Source of the DNA: Rhizophagus irregularis
Taxonomy: Eukaryota; Glomeromycota; Glomeromycetes; Glomerales; Glomeraceae
Reading direction: 5' to 3'
Length of the DNA: 64,000 nucleotides
Assembly (NCBI RefSeq): GCF_026210795.1
Contig: NC_089441.1
Location: forward strand, 3,534,001-3,598,000
Part shown: positions 24,581 to 34,136 of the stretch, in pieces
How the letters are laid out: the number at the start of each line of letters is the position of its first letter
How positions within the stretch are numbered: position 1 is the first letter of the stretch
Made by a program: the position numbers and the translations under genes
The notes under the pieces: model-generated
Seen by the model: the letters and a program-made list of their open reading frames with translations, nothing else
Database searches by the model: none
What the model was told of the DNA's origin: nothing

Positions 24581-24724
24581 TTAAAATTCTGTTGATGACG
24601 ACTTCCAAACTATGATAGAAGAATAAAAGGTTAATTTTCGTATGAAGAGTAAGAGATTATTAGAACAAAATAATTTACCTTGTATATCTATGTAATCGGC
24701 CGATGTGCTTTTATTATAACTCAT
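24581..24724 (-). CDS. Arginine attenuator peptide (AAP) upstream ORF of CPA1, split by an intron
   Basis: Exons 24724-24679 and 24609-24581 encode 24 residues plus stop. The intron is 24678-24610, starting GTAAAT and ending ATAG. The peptide contains DYI at residues 10-12 and WK at 17-18. Fungal AAPs, encoded upstream of CPA1/arg-2, have DY(I/L)SDH(I/L)W(K/R) with the same Asp-to-Trp spacing. The length of 24 residues equals that of the Neurospora AAP. Known AAPs stall the ribosome at their own stop codon when arginine is abundant and lower CPA1 translation. No other ATG lies between this stop and the CPA1 start (146 nt). Identification rests on position, length and core motif. The residues between DYI and W differ from the classical SDH, so activity is inferred. 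Confidence 0.85.
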   Translation of the reverse strand: MSYNKSTSADYIDIQGKLFCSNNLLLFIRKLTFYSSIIVWKSSSTEF

Positions 24725-24780
24725 CAATATGTTGAAAAAAAAGAAGAGTTTGAAGACTGAAAATGAAGAGTTGGTTCCTC

Positions 24781-24788
24781 TTTATATA
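24781..24788 (-). promoter_or_regulatory. TATA box of CPA1
   Basis: TATATAAA on the minus strand, 57 bp upstream of the uORF ATG. It places the likely transcription start just before the uORF. Confidence 0.6.
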
Positions 24789-24837
24789 AAAAAGAACTAG
24801 ACACAAGTTTTGACGCCAAATGAAATGTTAAAGAAAA

Positions 24838-24844
24838 TGAGTCA
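24838..24844 (-). promoter_or_regulatory. Gcn4/CPC1-type site of CPA1
   Basis: TGAGTCA, a perfect TGASTCA match (the site reads TGACTCA on the other strand), 50 bp upstream of the TATA box. Gcn4/CPC1 activates CPA1/arg-2 under amino-acid starvation in other fungi. Confidence 0.6.
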
Positions 24845-25634
24845 ATACAAAAGCCTAAGGTTATACAATATATCTAATCAAAGATAGCGTGGAGATAGTA
24901 GATCTACAATCAAAGAAATGCATAAAGATCTAATCTAATAGATAACGTATGAATTACAACATAAAATAATTACGATATGATACTTTAAAATGATAAAATG
25001 AGTATTATGAGTATTCATAATGCGGTTGTACAAACGAGTTATTCATAATGCAGATGCACAAATGCCACAAATCTGATTTTGCCAATCTCAATCTTAACGC
25101 CGTTAATAAATGTTTGACAAAATATCAATCTTACATGTATATATATGCAAATTATTCGTATGGGATCGGTCTAAAGCGTGATGGCTTTTTGATCCCTTTG
25201 TACGCATAAAAATTCCCATAGTTGTTTAAAGATTATCTTGTTACGGTAAGATTTCTGGTAAAAATTAAAAACGTTTAATTGTTCAAATAAACAACAATTA
25301 ATTAAAGTTTAAATGATAAGAAAATTACTAATAATAATAGTTTTTTATTATGTATATTTGTAAAAATAACTATCTAAAAAAAATACAAATTAAACTGGAA
25401 AACTGATTATCCAACTAAAATTATAATTAAACTAATTTAAAAAATCTAAATCGATTTTAAAACTTTATTTGGTTAACCTTAAATTTCTCATAATATATAA
25501 TATATAAATATATAATAAGAGTATAACAAATGTAACACACAATGTACAGAATCTTTTTTGGTTTATGTTGCAAACATCAATGATCTTATCGTTATCTTTT
25601 CCGATCGGCGTAAAATAAAATATAATCTTATGCT
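24845..25634. other. Intergenic DNA between CPA1 promoter and TM9SF gene
   Basis: About 800 bp of AT-rich sequence with no ORF or repeat of note. Confidence 0.45.
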
Positions 25635-28403
25635 TTAATCCACTTTAATACTCATAAAAATCCTACGGATAAAAGCAAGACATGCAAAATATCCAATTGT
25701 TCCTACGCAAATGAAAATATAATTAGATTGCTTTTCACAAATTATTCATCAAAAACTGATTAAAATATAAACGTACCAGTAAGAACGAAGAACATTAAAC
25801 TCATAACTCCTGACCATCCAAAATATATGACCGTGCTTGTTAATGATGTAATTTGTAATCTAGTTGCGAAATACATAATAGAATAGATGAATATATATAA
25901 TCCGGACGCTCCAGATGTTAGGAAAGCTCTCCACGACCAATGATAGTCCTAGATTAAAAAAATTGATAGGTAAATAAACTGAAAATCACATTTGAAAATT
26001 GATATATTCAAACTAACCTCTGCACAAAGATGGAAGTAACACAATAAAATTGTAACTTCTGAACAGGTAATGGTAAGGATTATAAACACTAAAGCGGCAA
26101 ATCCAAACAAATAATATACTTTATTTCCCCAAATGCTGTTCATTATGAAATATAATTCGATAAAGATAGCGCCGAATGGGAGTACACCGCCCATGAGCAT
26201 AGAAGGGATAGGCCGTAAATAAAATACTTGATCGGGAATTTGCCGTGGGATTTGGTTTGTACGAACTGGATGTTCAATTTTCTAAAGTAAATAAAAGAAA
26301 TAAATGTTAATTTTCACTTCCAACTTTTTTTGATCAACACGCTATCACAAAATAAACATACAGGTTTTCTGAATCCGAAAAATGAACCAATGAAACATAA
26401 GGGAACGGATATTAAAAACCATAATCCAATTATAGCTAATAAAGTTGTGGCAGGGACAGCGCCAGAAGACTTTGCCGAGACAAGGAAAAAATTTAGGACC
26501 ACAAAGATAGCGAAAATAAGTCTATAATGCAGATAAAAAAAATCTTAATCAATAATTTCTCAAATTTGTTTTTTCCATTCGAAATTTCTTTCTTATCCCT
26601 TTAAAAAATTATATAAATAAACAAATTAATTGACTACTTACGATGGGAATAAGAAAGCTGTTAAAAAAACATTTTTCTTCCACGAATCACCGTTAAACAT
26701 TTTGTATACGCGAGCAGAAACATATCCAGCTACGGAACCAAAGAGCATATAAAATATGATCATGACTGTAGCTAGAGAACCGCGGTTTGAAGGTGAAAGG
26801 AAACCAAGAACGGCAAAAACTGAAAAAGTAATAATAATATACCATTAATTTACAAGTTATTATTCATATTTGGTAAATCGAAAGTATAATACTAACCAAG
26901 TGTAACAGCAGTCATAAAGAATAACTGTGCACCACTTCCCAAAAAAACGGATAATAACATGACGTTAACCGGAGGACGGAAGACATCACCATGAACTAAT
27001 TTCCATCCAAAATCTTCTTGAACGTCTTCCTATAAATTCATATACAGAAATTTTTTTTAAAAAAAAGAAATGGATTTCTTTCTAATAAAATAAAATAAAT
27101 ACCTTATCCTCAATTTGATTGTATCGGGAGATATCCTTGTGCAAAGCACGAAGTAATATCATAGCAACCATACCTGTCAAGAATAACACAATGACAATAG
27201 AATTTACCAAACTGAACCAATGAATTCTTGGGTCAAAAGTATGTAAATAACTGTCCCAGCGTGTTGCCCATGCAGTTGAAGAAGACTAAATAAAAAATTT
27301 TAAAATATTGACTAATTTTTTTTAAAAGAAAAATAATTAAATCTTATTATAAAAATACTCACAACCCATGATATGTCGTAAGTGTAAAATACTTCATTAG
27401 AATTAGTTTCGCTTAGTACTAATCTGTTGATAACAGAATTACAATCTTTATTTTCATCTTTTTGACTTTTTATTGCAAAAAAAGTATTAAATATTAATAA
27501 ATGTTGTTTGAGCAAAATGAGCAAATGATATCGAAAATAAACAACCAACTCTTTATACCTGAATAATGTTGCATCATATTTTCGGCTTTTTTTGCAAAAA
27601 GAAAGTATCAAATATTAGTAAATGTAGTAAATAATGTTAATTGAACAAAATGATATCGAAATATCCAATTAATTCTTTATACCTGAATGGTTTTACAATT
27701 ACACCGACAACCCGATACTTGTTTTTATCTTGAGTATGATATTGAATTGTTATATCATAATGATTATTCAAAGATGGTTCAGCAGTTTGATCTCCTAATT
27801 CAAATCCGATACTGTTAAAATTAGTATGGGTTTTAGCGTCTAACTTTTTACTAGCGGCTGGAAGTCCATCAATGAGCCAATTGATAGCATAATTTTCTCG
27901 AATACGCTGGTTAATGAATTTGGCATCTTCAGGGGGGACTGTTTGATTGCAAAGAAGTTTGCATTTTTCGTCGACTTTCATTTTGAGCTATTGATTAATT
28001 TTATTAAAAAGAATACATTATCAAATCAAAAATGCTTATATAAATAAAAAATAATGCACACGAATAATCAATAGACGAAGGCAAAAATCTAAATTTATAC
28101 CACATAAGCAGAGCTAAAAATACGATCTCCAAATAAAATACTTCCTAATGATTCGGGTTGACTCTTTAATTCCTTTGGTTGACAAAAATGGAAAGGTTTA
28201 TAATAATAATCGTAGGGAATAACAGACTTAAGTTGTTGAGTTGCGGGTCCCATCATCGGTGTGAGGGAATTGACATGTACTTCTACTTCATCGCCTTCTC
28301 TATAATCGCGAGGTGCAACACCTGGCAAATAAAATGCAAAAGTATTTGCTGATATGGTAAGTATTAGAATGCAAGTAATAATGAAAGAGCGTGGCGGCGC
28401 CAT
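25635..28403 (-). CDS. Transmembrane 9 superfamily protein (nonaspanin, Emp70-like)
   Basis: Ten constitutive exons: 28403-28101, 27987-27683, 27465-27363, 27285-27103, 27029-26897, 26819-26642, 26521-26362, 26281-26018, 25948-25777, 25702-25635, giving 622 residues. A signal peptide is followed by the TM9SF luminal domain ([33 protein letters not shown], then the conserved [20 protein letters not shown]). Nine hydrophobic segments follow, with HGDVFRPP before the second. The C-terminus is MSIKVD; basic residues near such ends are used for COPI retention in the family. TM9SF proteins work in Golgi/endosome sorting, adhesion and copper homeostasis. The second intron contains a duplicated splice unit that creates a candidate 27 nt cassette exon (27585-27559). 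A TATA box lies 60 bp upstream of the ATG. Confidence 0.93.
27559..27585 (-). other. Candidate 27 nt cassette exon inside intron 2 of the TM9SF gene
   Basis: The end of exon 2 and the start of intron 2 are imperfectly duplicated: ttcag-gtataaagaattaa at 27683 and ttcag-gtataaagagttgg at 27559. The second copy forms a 27 nt segment flanked by AG upstream and GTATAAAG downstream. Its length and phase (2 to 2) would insert nine residues, SRKYDATLF, without a frameshift. Confidence 0.45.
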
Positions 28404-28461
28404 TTTGTAGAATCGCTCTCAGAATATAAGATATATTTCTCTGGTTTTTTTGTATTATTTC

Positions 28462-28469
28462 TATTTATA
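28462..28469 (-). promoter_or_regulatory. TATA box of the TM9SF gene
   Basis: TATAAATA on the minus strand about 60 bp before the ATG at 28403. Confidence 0.5.
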
Positions 28470-29635
28470 TTTATCCGGCTTAAAAAATGTTAACCAATAA
28501 CTCTCTTCAAATTTTTTTTTGTGTAACCTTTTATGCAAATATAAAGATTTTGAAAAACTCGTGGCAAATTTTGATTTCTTATCCTTCAAATCATGCAAAT
28601 AGTAGTCTATTTTCGTTACTTTAATTAACGCAAAATGCATGAGTGAATAATCTGACAATCTGCAGGGACGATCATGAAATTATAGCAACTATCTATCCGA
28701 TCCAACTCAAAACTCCAAATTTTTCAAAATTATTCTTTTGATTCAGAATTACTAAAATGAATTTAAGTCTTTTTTGAGAATTATTGTAATTTAGTATAAC
28801 TTTATAGAATTTTAGAATTTATAATAGCTAAAAGAAAATGTAAAATATATTTAAAATAAATTAATTTTAAGTAAAAAAGGAATATCTTTTTATTTATTTT
28901 CTATATTACTACTATTTATTTTTCAGGAAATTGGTTTAATTAGCTAAGATTAATTTTTATAATACTAAAAAATATAGTATAATATTTTATTTTAATTTTA
29001 TAAAAATTTTAGTACCATTTATAAAAAAATACTAGACAATTTCTATTTAAATAAGATTAAATACTAAAAAAATATATTTATAATATAAAATTAAAAAATA
29101 ATAAAGTATTAGTAAATATTATTTTATTAAGGAAATTATTTAGAAAAGCCCTTTCTTTATTAAAGTCTATATATAAGAGATTAAAAAAAGTTCTTTTTAT
29201 AATAATATAATTTATATTATTAAAAAGTCTAAAATTTAACCAAAAACAATATTATATAAGTGGGAAAAAAAGTAAAATTTATCATATTTAAAAGTATCAT
29301 AAGAATAAAAATTTGCAATTAGAAATAGTTTAAAATTAAGTGAATAGTAATTTGATTATTATTCTTATAAAATAAAATATTTAGAATTTTTGTAATTAAA
29401 TGGATAGAATAATATGAATTAAGAATTGATGGATAAAAAACCTTTTTAATTATAGATGAAAATGATTTAGAAAAGATATTGTCTTACATTGATAAAAAAA
29501 CTAAAGAGAAATCAAGGATAAAAATAATTTTACTGATGGAAAATTTTTAAAAAAAATATTTACTTTTAAATAAAAAAAGTCTGAAGAATGTGAAAGTTAA
29601 ACTTGTTAATTTACTAGTTAATTATATTAGCAATA
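28470..29635. other. Very AT-rich gene-free stretch
   Basis: From about 28740 to 29620 the sequence is unusually poor in C and G even for this window, with runs of ata/taa words. No ORF of substance. It may be an old decayed element, but no family can be named. Confidence 0.4.
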
Positions 29636-29637
29636 TA

Positions 29638-30310
29638 CAGTGGCGGTCAAAAGTATTGCATCGCCTTTTACACTATAAATTACAAATGATAGTTATAATA
29701 AATTTATATTTATTTTATACCTTGAATCTCAGAGGATATGTTACAATTATTTTTTTGTTCAATTCATAGTAAAATCTTGTATAAATTACATAATTTACAA
29801 CAATTTAAATTTTCGACTTTTTATTGGGAATATTTATGATAAAATAAATGCCTGAATATGATTCTTTAAGTAATTTATAATTCGTATTTCAAAAATTGTA
29901 ACAATTGAATCAGTAGTTGTGGAGAAATCGGCCTTTAAAAATCATGAAAAATACTGAAAATCGCCATTTTACATATGTGTAACCTTAATTTTTACCGATT
30001 TTTAAAGCTAATTTCTCCATAACTACTGGCTCAACCATTACAATTTTTGGAATATGAACTATATATCACTTAAGGAATCAAATTCTGGCATTTATTTTGT
30101 CGTAGCTATTCTCAATAAAAAGTCAAAAATTCACATTTTTGTAAATTATGTAATTTATATAAGATTTCACTATGAATTGGACGAAAAAATAATTGCAATA
30201 TATTCTTTAAGATTCAAGCTTTAAAATAAATATAAATTTATTATAATCATCATTGTAATTCATGTTGTAAATTTAGGTCAAAAGTGATGCAATACTTTTG
30301 ACCGCCACTG
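29638..30310. mobile_element. 673 bp palindromic mariner-type MITE
   Basis: The ends are inverted repeats, CAGTGGCGGTCAAAAGTATT on the left and its complement on the right, and the element is flanked by TA on both sides (29636-29637 and 30311-30312). The inverted repeat continues inward over almost the whole length: arms of about 300 bp meet near 29970. The element is therefore a fold-back unit with no coding capacity. The terminal sequence and TA duplication are typical of Tc1/mariner elements. The arms differ by scattered substitutions, so it is not very young. Confidence 0.85.
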
Positions 30311-30489
30311 TATGTGGGTAGAGGGTTTAAATATCACCGAACTGTGAATTAGTTCAGTTGCATATAGAGAAAATTAGAGATTAAATATGCATTATACGTA
30401 GCATTGGACATCTTCCGGATGGATTAAATCGATCAACTATAGCTAAAAACAGTCAACTATAATCAATCAATTAGCATAATTATGTTACA

Positions 30490-31700
30490 TAACCAAGGCT
30501 TCATCAAGAAATGCCCAGAGAAAAATTCCTCCAATGTCATTTAGTTCTTTATTAATCTGAAGTCCACACCCATCCCACCTAAATACTTTATTCCCACCCA
30601 AATTCCTCTTAATATATCAGCAATGACTGCATGTTTTACTTGTATATGCTTCGGACACGAATTTTATTATGATTTTACCAAATTCTTCCGCTTTAGATAA
30701 TAATCGATTCCTAAACCCAGCATACGCCCAGCTCATCATCTTTCAAACTGTTTTACTATTAATTTTTCTTTTTTGTCTATGAGACATCTGTATGCTATTA
30801 AATTTTGGTAATACAATTATATCAAAAGTCTTAGTCAACCATAATGCAGTTTTTTTATGTACTTATCCATTAAATTTTGAATATGTCTTCTTATGCGCGC
30901 TTGAGCGCGCTTAATAGAGTTACGCTTTTTTTGCTAATGCTCTGTTAGTGCATGAGATAAAGGCATCAAGAGCCAAGCATAAGCAAAAAACATGATTGAT
31001 ATCATTGTCTCCGATGTTTTCATAACCAACTGTGGGAGAATACCATGTAAGAAAGGTGCGAATTCTGGGATTGATGGCTGCAACGTGAATTTCTTTTGCT
31101 TGGTTCTTGCGGATAGATTTTCTGTGTACTTATACAAATGTCCAATATCCTAGTTTTCTCATATATTAGCTTCGAGTTCATTTTAATTTTGCCAATCTCA
31201 TTCAACCAATCATCGATATCCATAATAAAATGGTAACCATTTTGTGACGTGAATGTTTTAAAATCAACAGCAAGAAGCTTCTTATTATGTAGAAGCCTGA
31301 TATAAAATGGAGTGGTTTACGACAGTATTGAGCATAGATGGTAATTATCTGACGATCATTTTTCTTAGATCTAAAATGAAGAACAAGATGTTGATGTTGA
31401 TTCTCCTTATTCCTTGTGATAACCTCATCTCTTGCTTGTATTGCGTTTGTTATAGCATGATCTAATACTTCATATGGAACCTTATCCATAAAAACCATTC
31501 CTTTGTATGTTTAATCTTTAGCCGGAGGAGCATCCTAAAGAAAAATTGCCTTGTAATCCTATGATCTAAACAGTAATTGTCCATTACCATATTGTAAACT
31601 AATCGCCCATCCATTTTCGAAGAAAGATCTTCTGAGAGGAATTGGGATACATTCGTATTTTAGTGATTGTGTCAAGTCTACTTTCTTCATTCTTTTGGCT
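30490..31700 (-). pseudogene. Broken TnpB/Fanzor-like RNA-guided nuclease gene of an IS607-type element
   Basis: Pieces in several minus-strand frames match the OrfB/Fanzor plan in order. The first is MDKVPYEVLDHAITNAIQA with HFRSKKNDR (31498-31350). Next comes a RuvC-I-like stretch around 31097-30991 (AAINPRIRTFLTWYSP, where the catalytic Asp of the usual DPG motif is Asn). Then come a helical RARIRRHIQNL-like region near 30850, a zinc-ribbon half SKTCSHC (30620-30649) and a WDGCG half. Last is INKELNDIGGIF (30529-30563), in place of the usual RDxNGARGIF. Several stops and frameshifts are present, and the RuvC residues are changed, so it is inactive. The neighbouring recombinase suggests the IS607-linked Fanzor2 group. 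Confidence 0.7.
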
Positions 31701-31744
31701 CATCCTGTTGTTTGCACTTTCTTCTTGTGTTTTTTGTCTTGTTT

Positions 31745-32160
31745 TCATTCTTGTCTGTATCTGAATAGATCAAGTCGATTAGAATTCATTTGCTTGATCA
31801 GTCCACGACTTGATCGTTCCAGTAGGGAACGCAATCCGGATCTCTTGAAATTGATACTGGAGCCGATATCTGAAATAAGGCAGTGGTTTGGAAACTGCGA
31901 GAGGAGGTATTGTTTCTGTCTTTCAAGATCTTCTTTCTGTTTTAAGCTTGAGACCCTAGCATAACAAAAGATCCATGTTGGATTCCAAGGAAGAGATGGT
32001 GGTGGAGGTGGTGGCAGTGGTGGTGATAGCATGATTTCTAAGTATGGCCTCAACGTTATAAACTCTGTGTCCTGAGGGAAGTCTAGAAGATTGTATTTTA
32101 CTCTCCCTGTTCTAACGCCGAAGTGTACTAGCTGAAACGCCTAAAGTTTAGATGCTTTAT
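31745..32160 (-). pseudogene. Broken IS607-family TnpA: MerR-like HTH plus serine recombinase
   Basis: The upstream part (about 32160-32050) encodes, with stops, a MerR-type helix-turn-helix: LGVSASTLRR followed by SSRLPSGHRVYNVEA. After a change of frame the serine recombinase domain starts with CYARVSSLKQKEDLERQ (nucleophile Ser in YARVSS), then DIGSSINFKRSGLRSLLERS. HTH plus YARVSS plus GS-x-NFKR-x-GL is the IS607 TnpA signature. It lies directly upstream of the TnpB/Fanzor-like remnant on the same strand, the order of intact IS607 elements. At least two breaks. Confidence 0.75.
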
Positions 32161-32622
32161 AAGCAGAAAGCAACATAATTTTAACTAATATCTGTGTTAT
32201 AATGATATTAAACACATAAAGACGTAAAACACACAATTTGCAAGCACTTTATACACTTTTAATGTAGCCTAAGCAATGAGGCTATAATTCGGATTATCCT
32301 AGAGTGATTTATTCGGATAACTCATTATCTAAATAGCAATATCCGGATCTCTCAATCTTTAAACGGATTACCCTATATTATTCTGCTAAATTGGCAAAAT
32401 GACATCTGATTGTTTACTCTTTCGATTTCATCTAATCTACGGTGTCTGCTATTCTTGAAAATACCATCCATATTTGCCATAGCAAATCTACTAATTATAG
32501 ATCGGCGGCAAAATCCAAATTAGAACAAGATTATTCAGCAAGTCCGAATAAGATTTATTATGTTTTATTAGTGACAAGGGTTATACAATCATTCGTAAAA
32601 AAAAAAGGATTCCCGCAGAAGT
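32161..32622. other. Intergenic DNA
   Basis: Between the IS607 fossil and the CutC 3' end. A 74-codon plus ORF (32442-32666) overlaps the CutC stop antisense and has no recognisable features. Confidence 0.4.
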
Positions 32623-34016
32623 TTACTTGGAGGATTCTCTGTCAGATGCAGAAATCATCTCTTTAAGTCTCTCTTCACTTACAACGTTTATCATATATTC
32701 GCTATTATAATAAGCTCTACCCATATGTATAGTCGAAATTTTATATTCCATGGCAGAAGGGATAGTAGTACTTGCTGCTACGTGAATTTCTTTTAACTCA
32801 ATAGCAGATAAAATCCTTTCTATATTCGACTCTCGAATACCTGAAAATTTCAAGAAATCTGTTATTGAACGCCAAGATTTTTATACAGAAAAATGAACTT
32901 ACCACCACCTGCCATTATCACAATACGATCGTTAGCTTGTTTGACTAATTTAATAATCGTATCTAAACCTTCCAGAACAGTACTATCATGTCCACTTGTA
33001 AATGTTTTCATGCTGTTTTAGAAATTATTAACAAATAAATATTTGGAAACAGTTTCATCATTACCTTGTTAAAATCCTCTGAATGCCTCCAATTGAAATA
33101 ATGTCTTCAAGGGCCTTGAATGGGTTATTAGTCATGTCAAATGCTCTATGGAATGTTACTTTTATGGTGGGAAACAAGAATATCTGTTATCACAAGATCG
33201 TGAGAAATTGTAAGCAGATTTATATCAATTAACCGACCTTTCAGGGGTTTCGCAAAGTCGACTAACCTAAAAGGATATAATCAAATCAATGCCATAATTT
33301 TTAAACAAATATATGTATTATTTTTTACTTTGAAACTCTATCAATATCCACATTCCCATCAGGTTTCAAGATACCAAAAACGACGCCGTGTGCACCAAGC
33401 AATTTTGCGTGTTGGATGTCTAGGCACATAACTTTAAATTCGTCATCACTATAACAGAAATCGCCGCCTCTAAAATTATCGGTTAGAAGTTAAATGTCTC
33501 ATCTGAAATTTTAAATTTTAAAATTTTGGATGAAACAAACCTTGGTCTTATCATAACCTACAAGAAATAAATTTCCATATTTGAGTTTCAATTTACAAAA
33601 ACAAGGAATAAATGCGTGTTTTCTTTACCATGACTGGAATTTTTATTCGTTCGAGAATTGCGGCGATCATTCCTACGTTAAATAAAATATGAAATAAGCG
33701 TAAATGATAAAGGATGAAAAATACAATTTGGATGATACCTGAGCTTGGTGTAGTTCCACCTTCTACAAGATTGCTGCATAATTCTACACGAGATGCTTTA
33801 CCGTTTTCTTTGAATGATAGCTTGTAAATGTCAAAGTAACTTATCAAAATAAAAAATTACGAAATAATGTACCTGCATTTACTGCGGATTGAACCGAGTC
33901 GATACACACCTTTTATCAAAAAAAAAAAATAATAATAATTAATGACAGATTATTTTATTTTTTTTTATCAATGAGAAAGTTTTACATACCTCAAATTTTG
34001 GAATTGTCTTTGACAT
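32623..34016 (-). CDS. CutC: CutC family copper-homeostasis protein
   Basis: Ten exons: 34016-33990, 33909-33873, 33807-33739, 33672-33629, 33557-33541, 33469-33329, 33266-33238, 33158-33065, 33012-32903, 32840-32623, giving 261 residues, close to the family length. A TIM-barrel CutC sequence runs throughout: VCIDSVQSAVNAENG, RVELCSNLVEGGTTPSSGM, VMIRPRGGDFCYSDDEF, GAHGVVFGILKPDGNVD, VTFHRAFDM and IMAGGGIRE. Two exons are tiny (17 and 27 nt). The donor after exon 7 (GTCGGT) is weak, but it is the one that keeps the frame. CutC binds Cu(I) and is linked to copper tolerance; its biochemistry in eukaryotes is unclear. It is head-to-head with ZNG1, only 120 bp apart. Confidence 0.93.
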
Positions 34017-34136
34017 TGTTAAAAAATATGGAAACTAATTTTTTCTGATGTTTCTGATGTGAAATTTGTGACGATCCATCTTATAAATCCGAGAATCTGG
34101 CCTTTTTTTTTTTTGAAAACTGGCTAAATATTTTAA
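34017..34136. promoter_or_regulatory. Shared divergent promoter of CutC and ZNG1
   Basis: 120 bp separate the two ATGs. No TATA box in a standard form, but poly-T and TTATAAAT are present. Two metal-handling genes back to back suggests co-regulation (inference). Confidence 0.4.

Noticed and set aside
32442-32666. 74-codon plus ORF antisense to the CutC 3' end
   Set aside because: No recognisable sequence features and overlaps a conserved gene.
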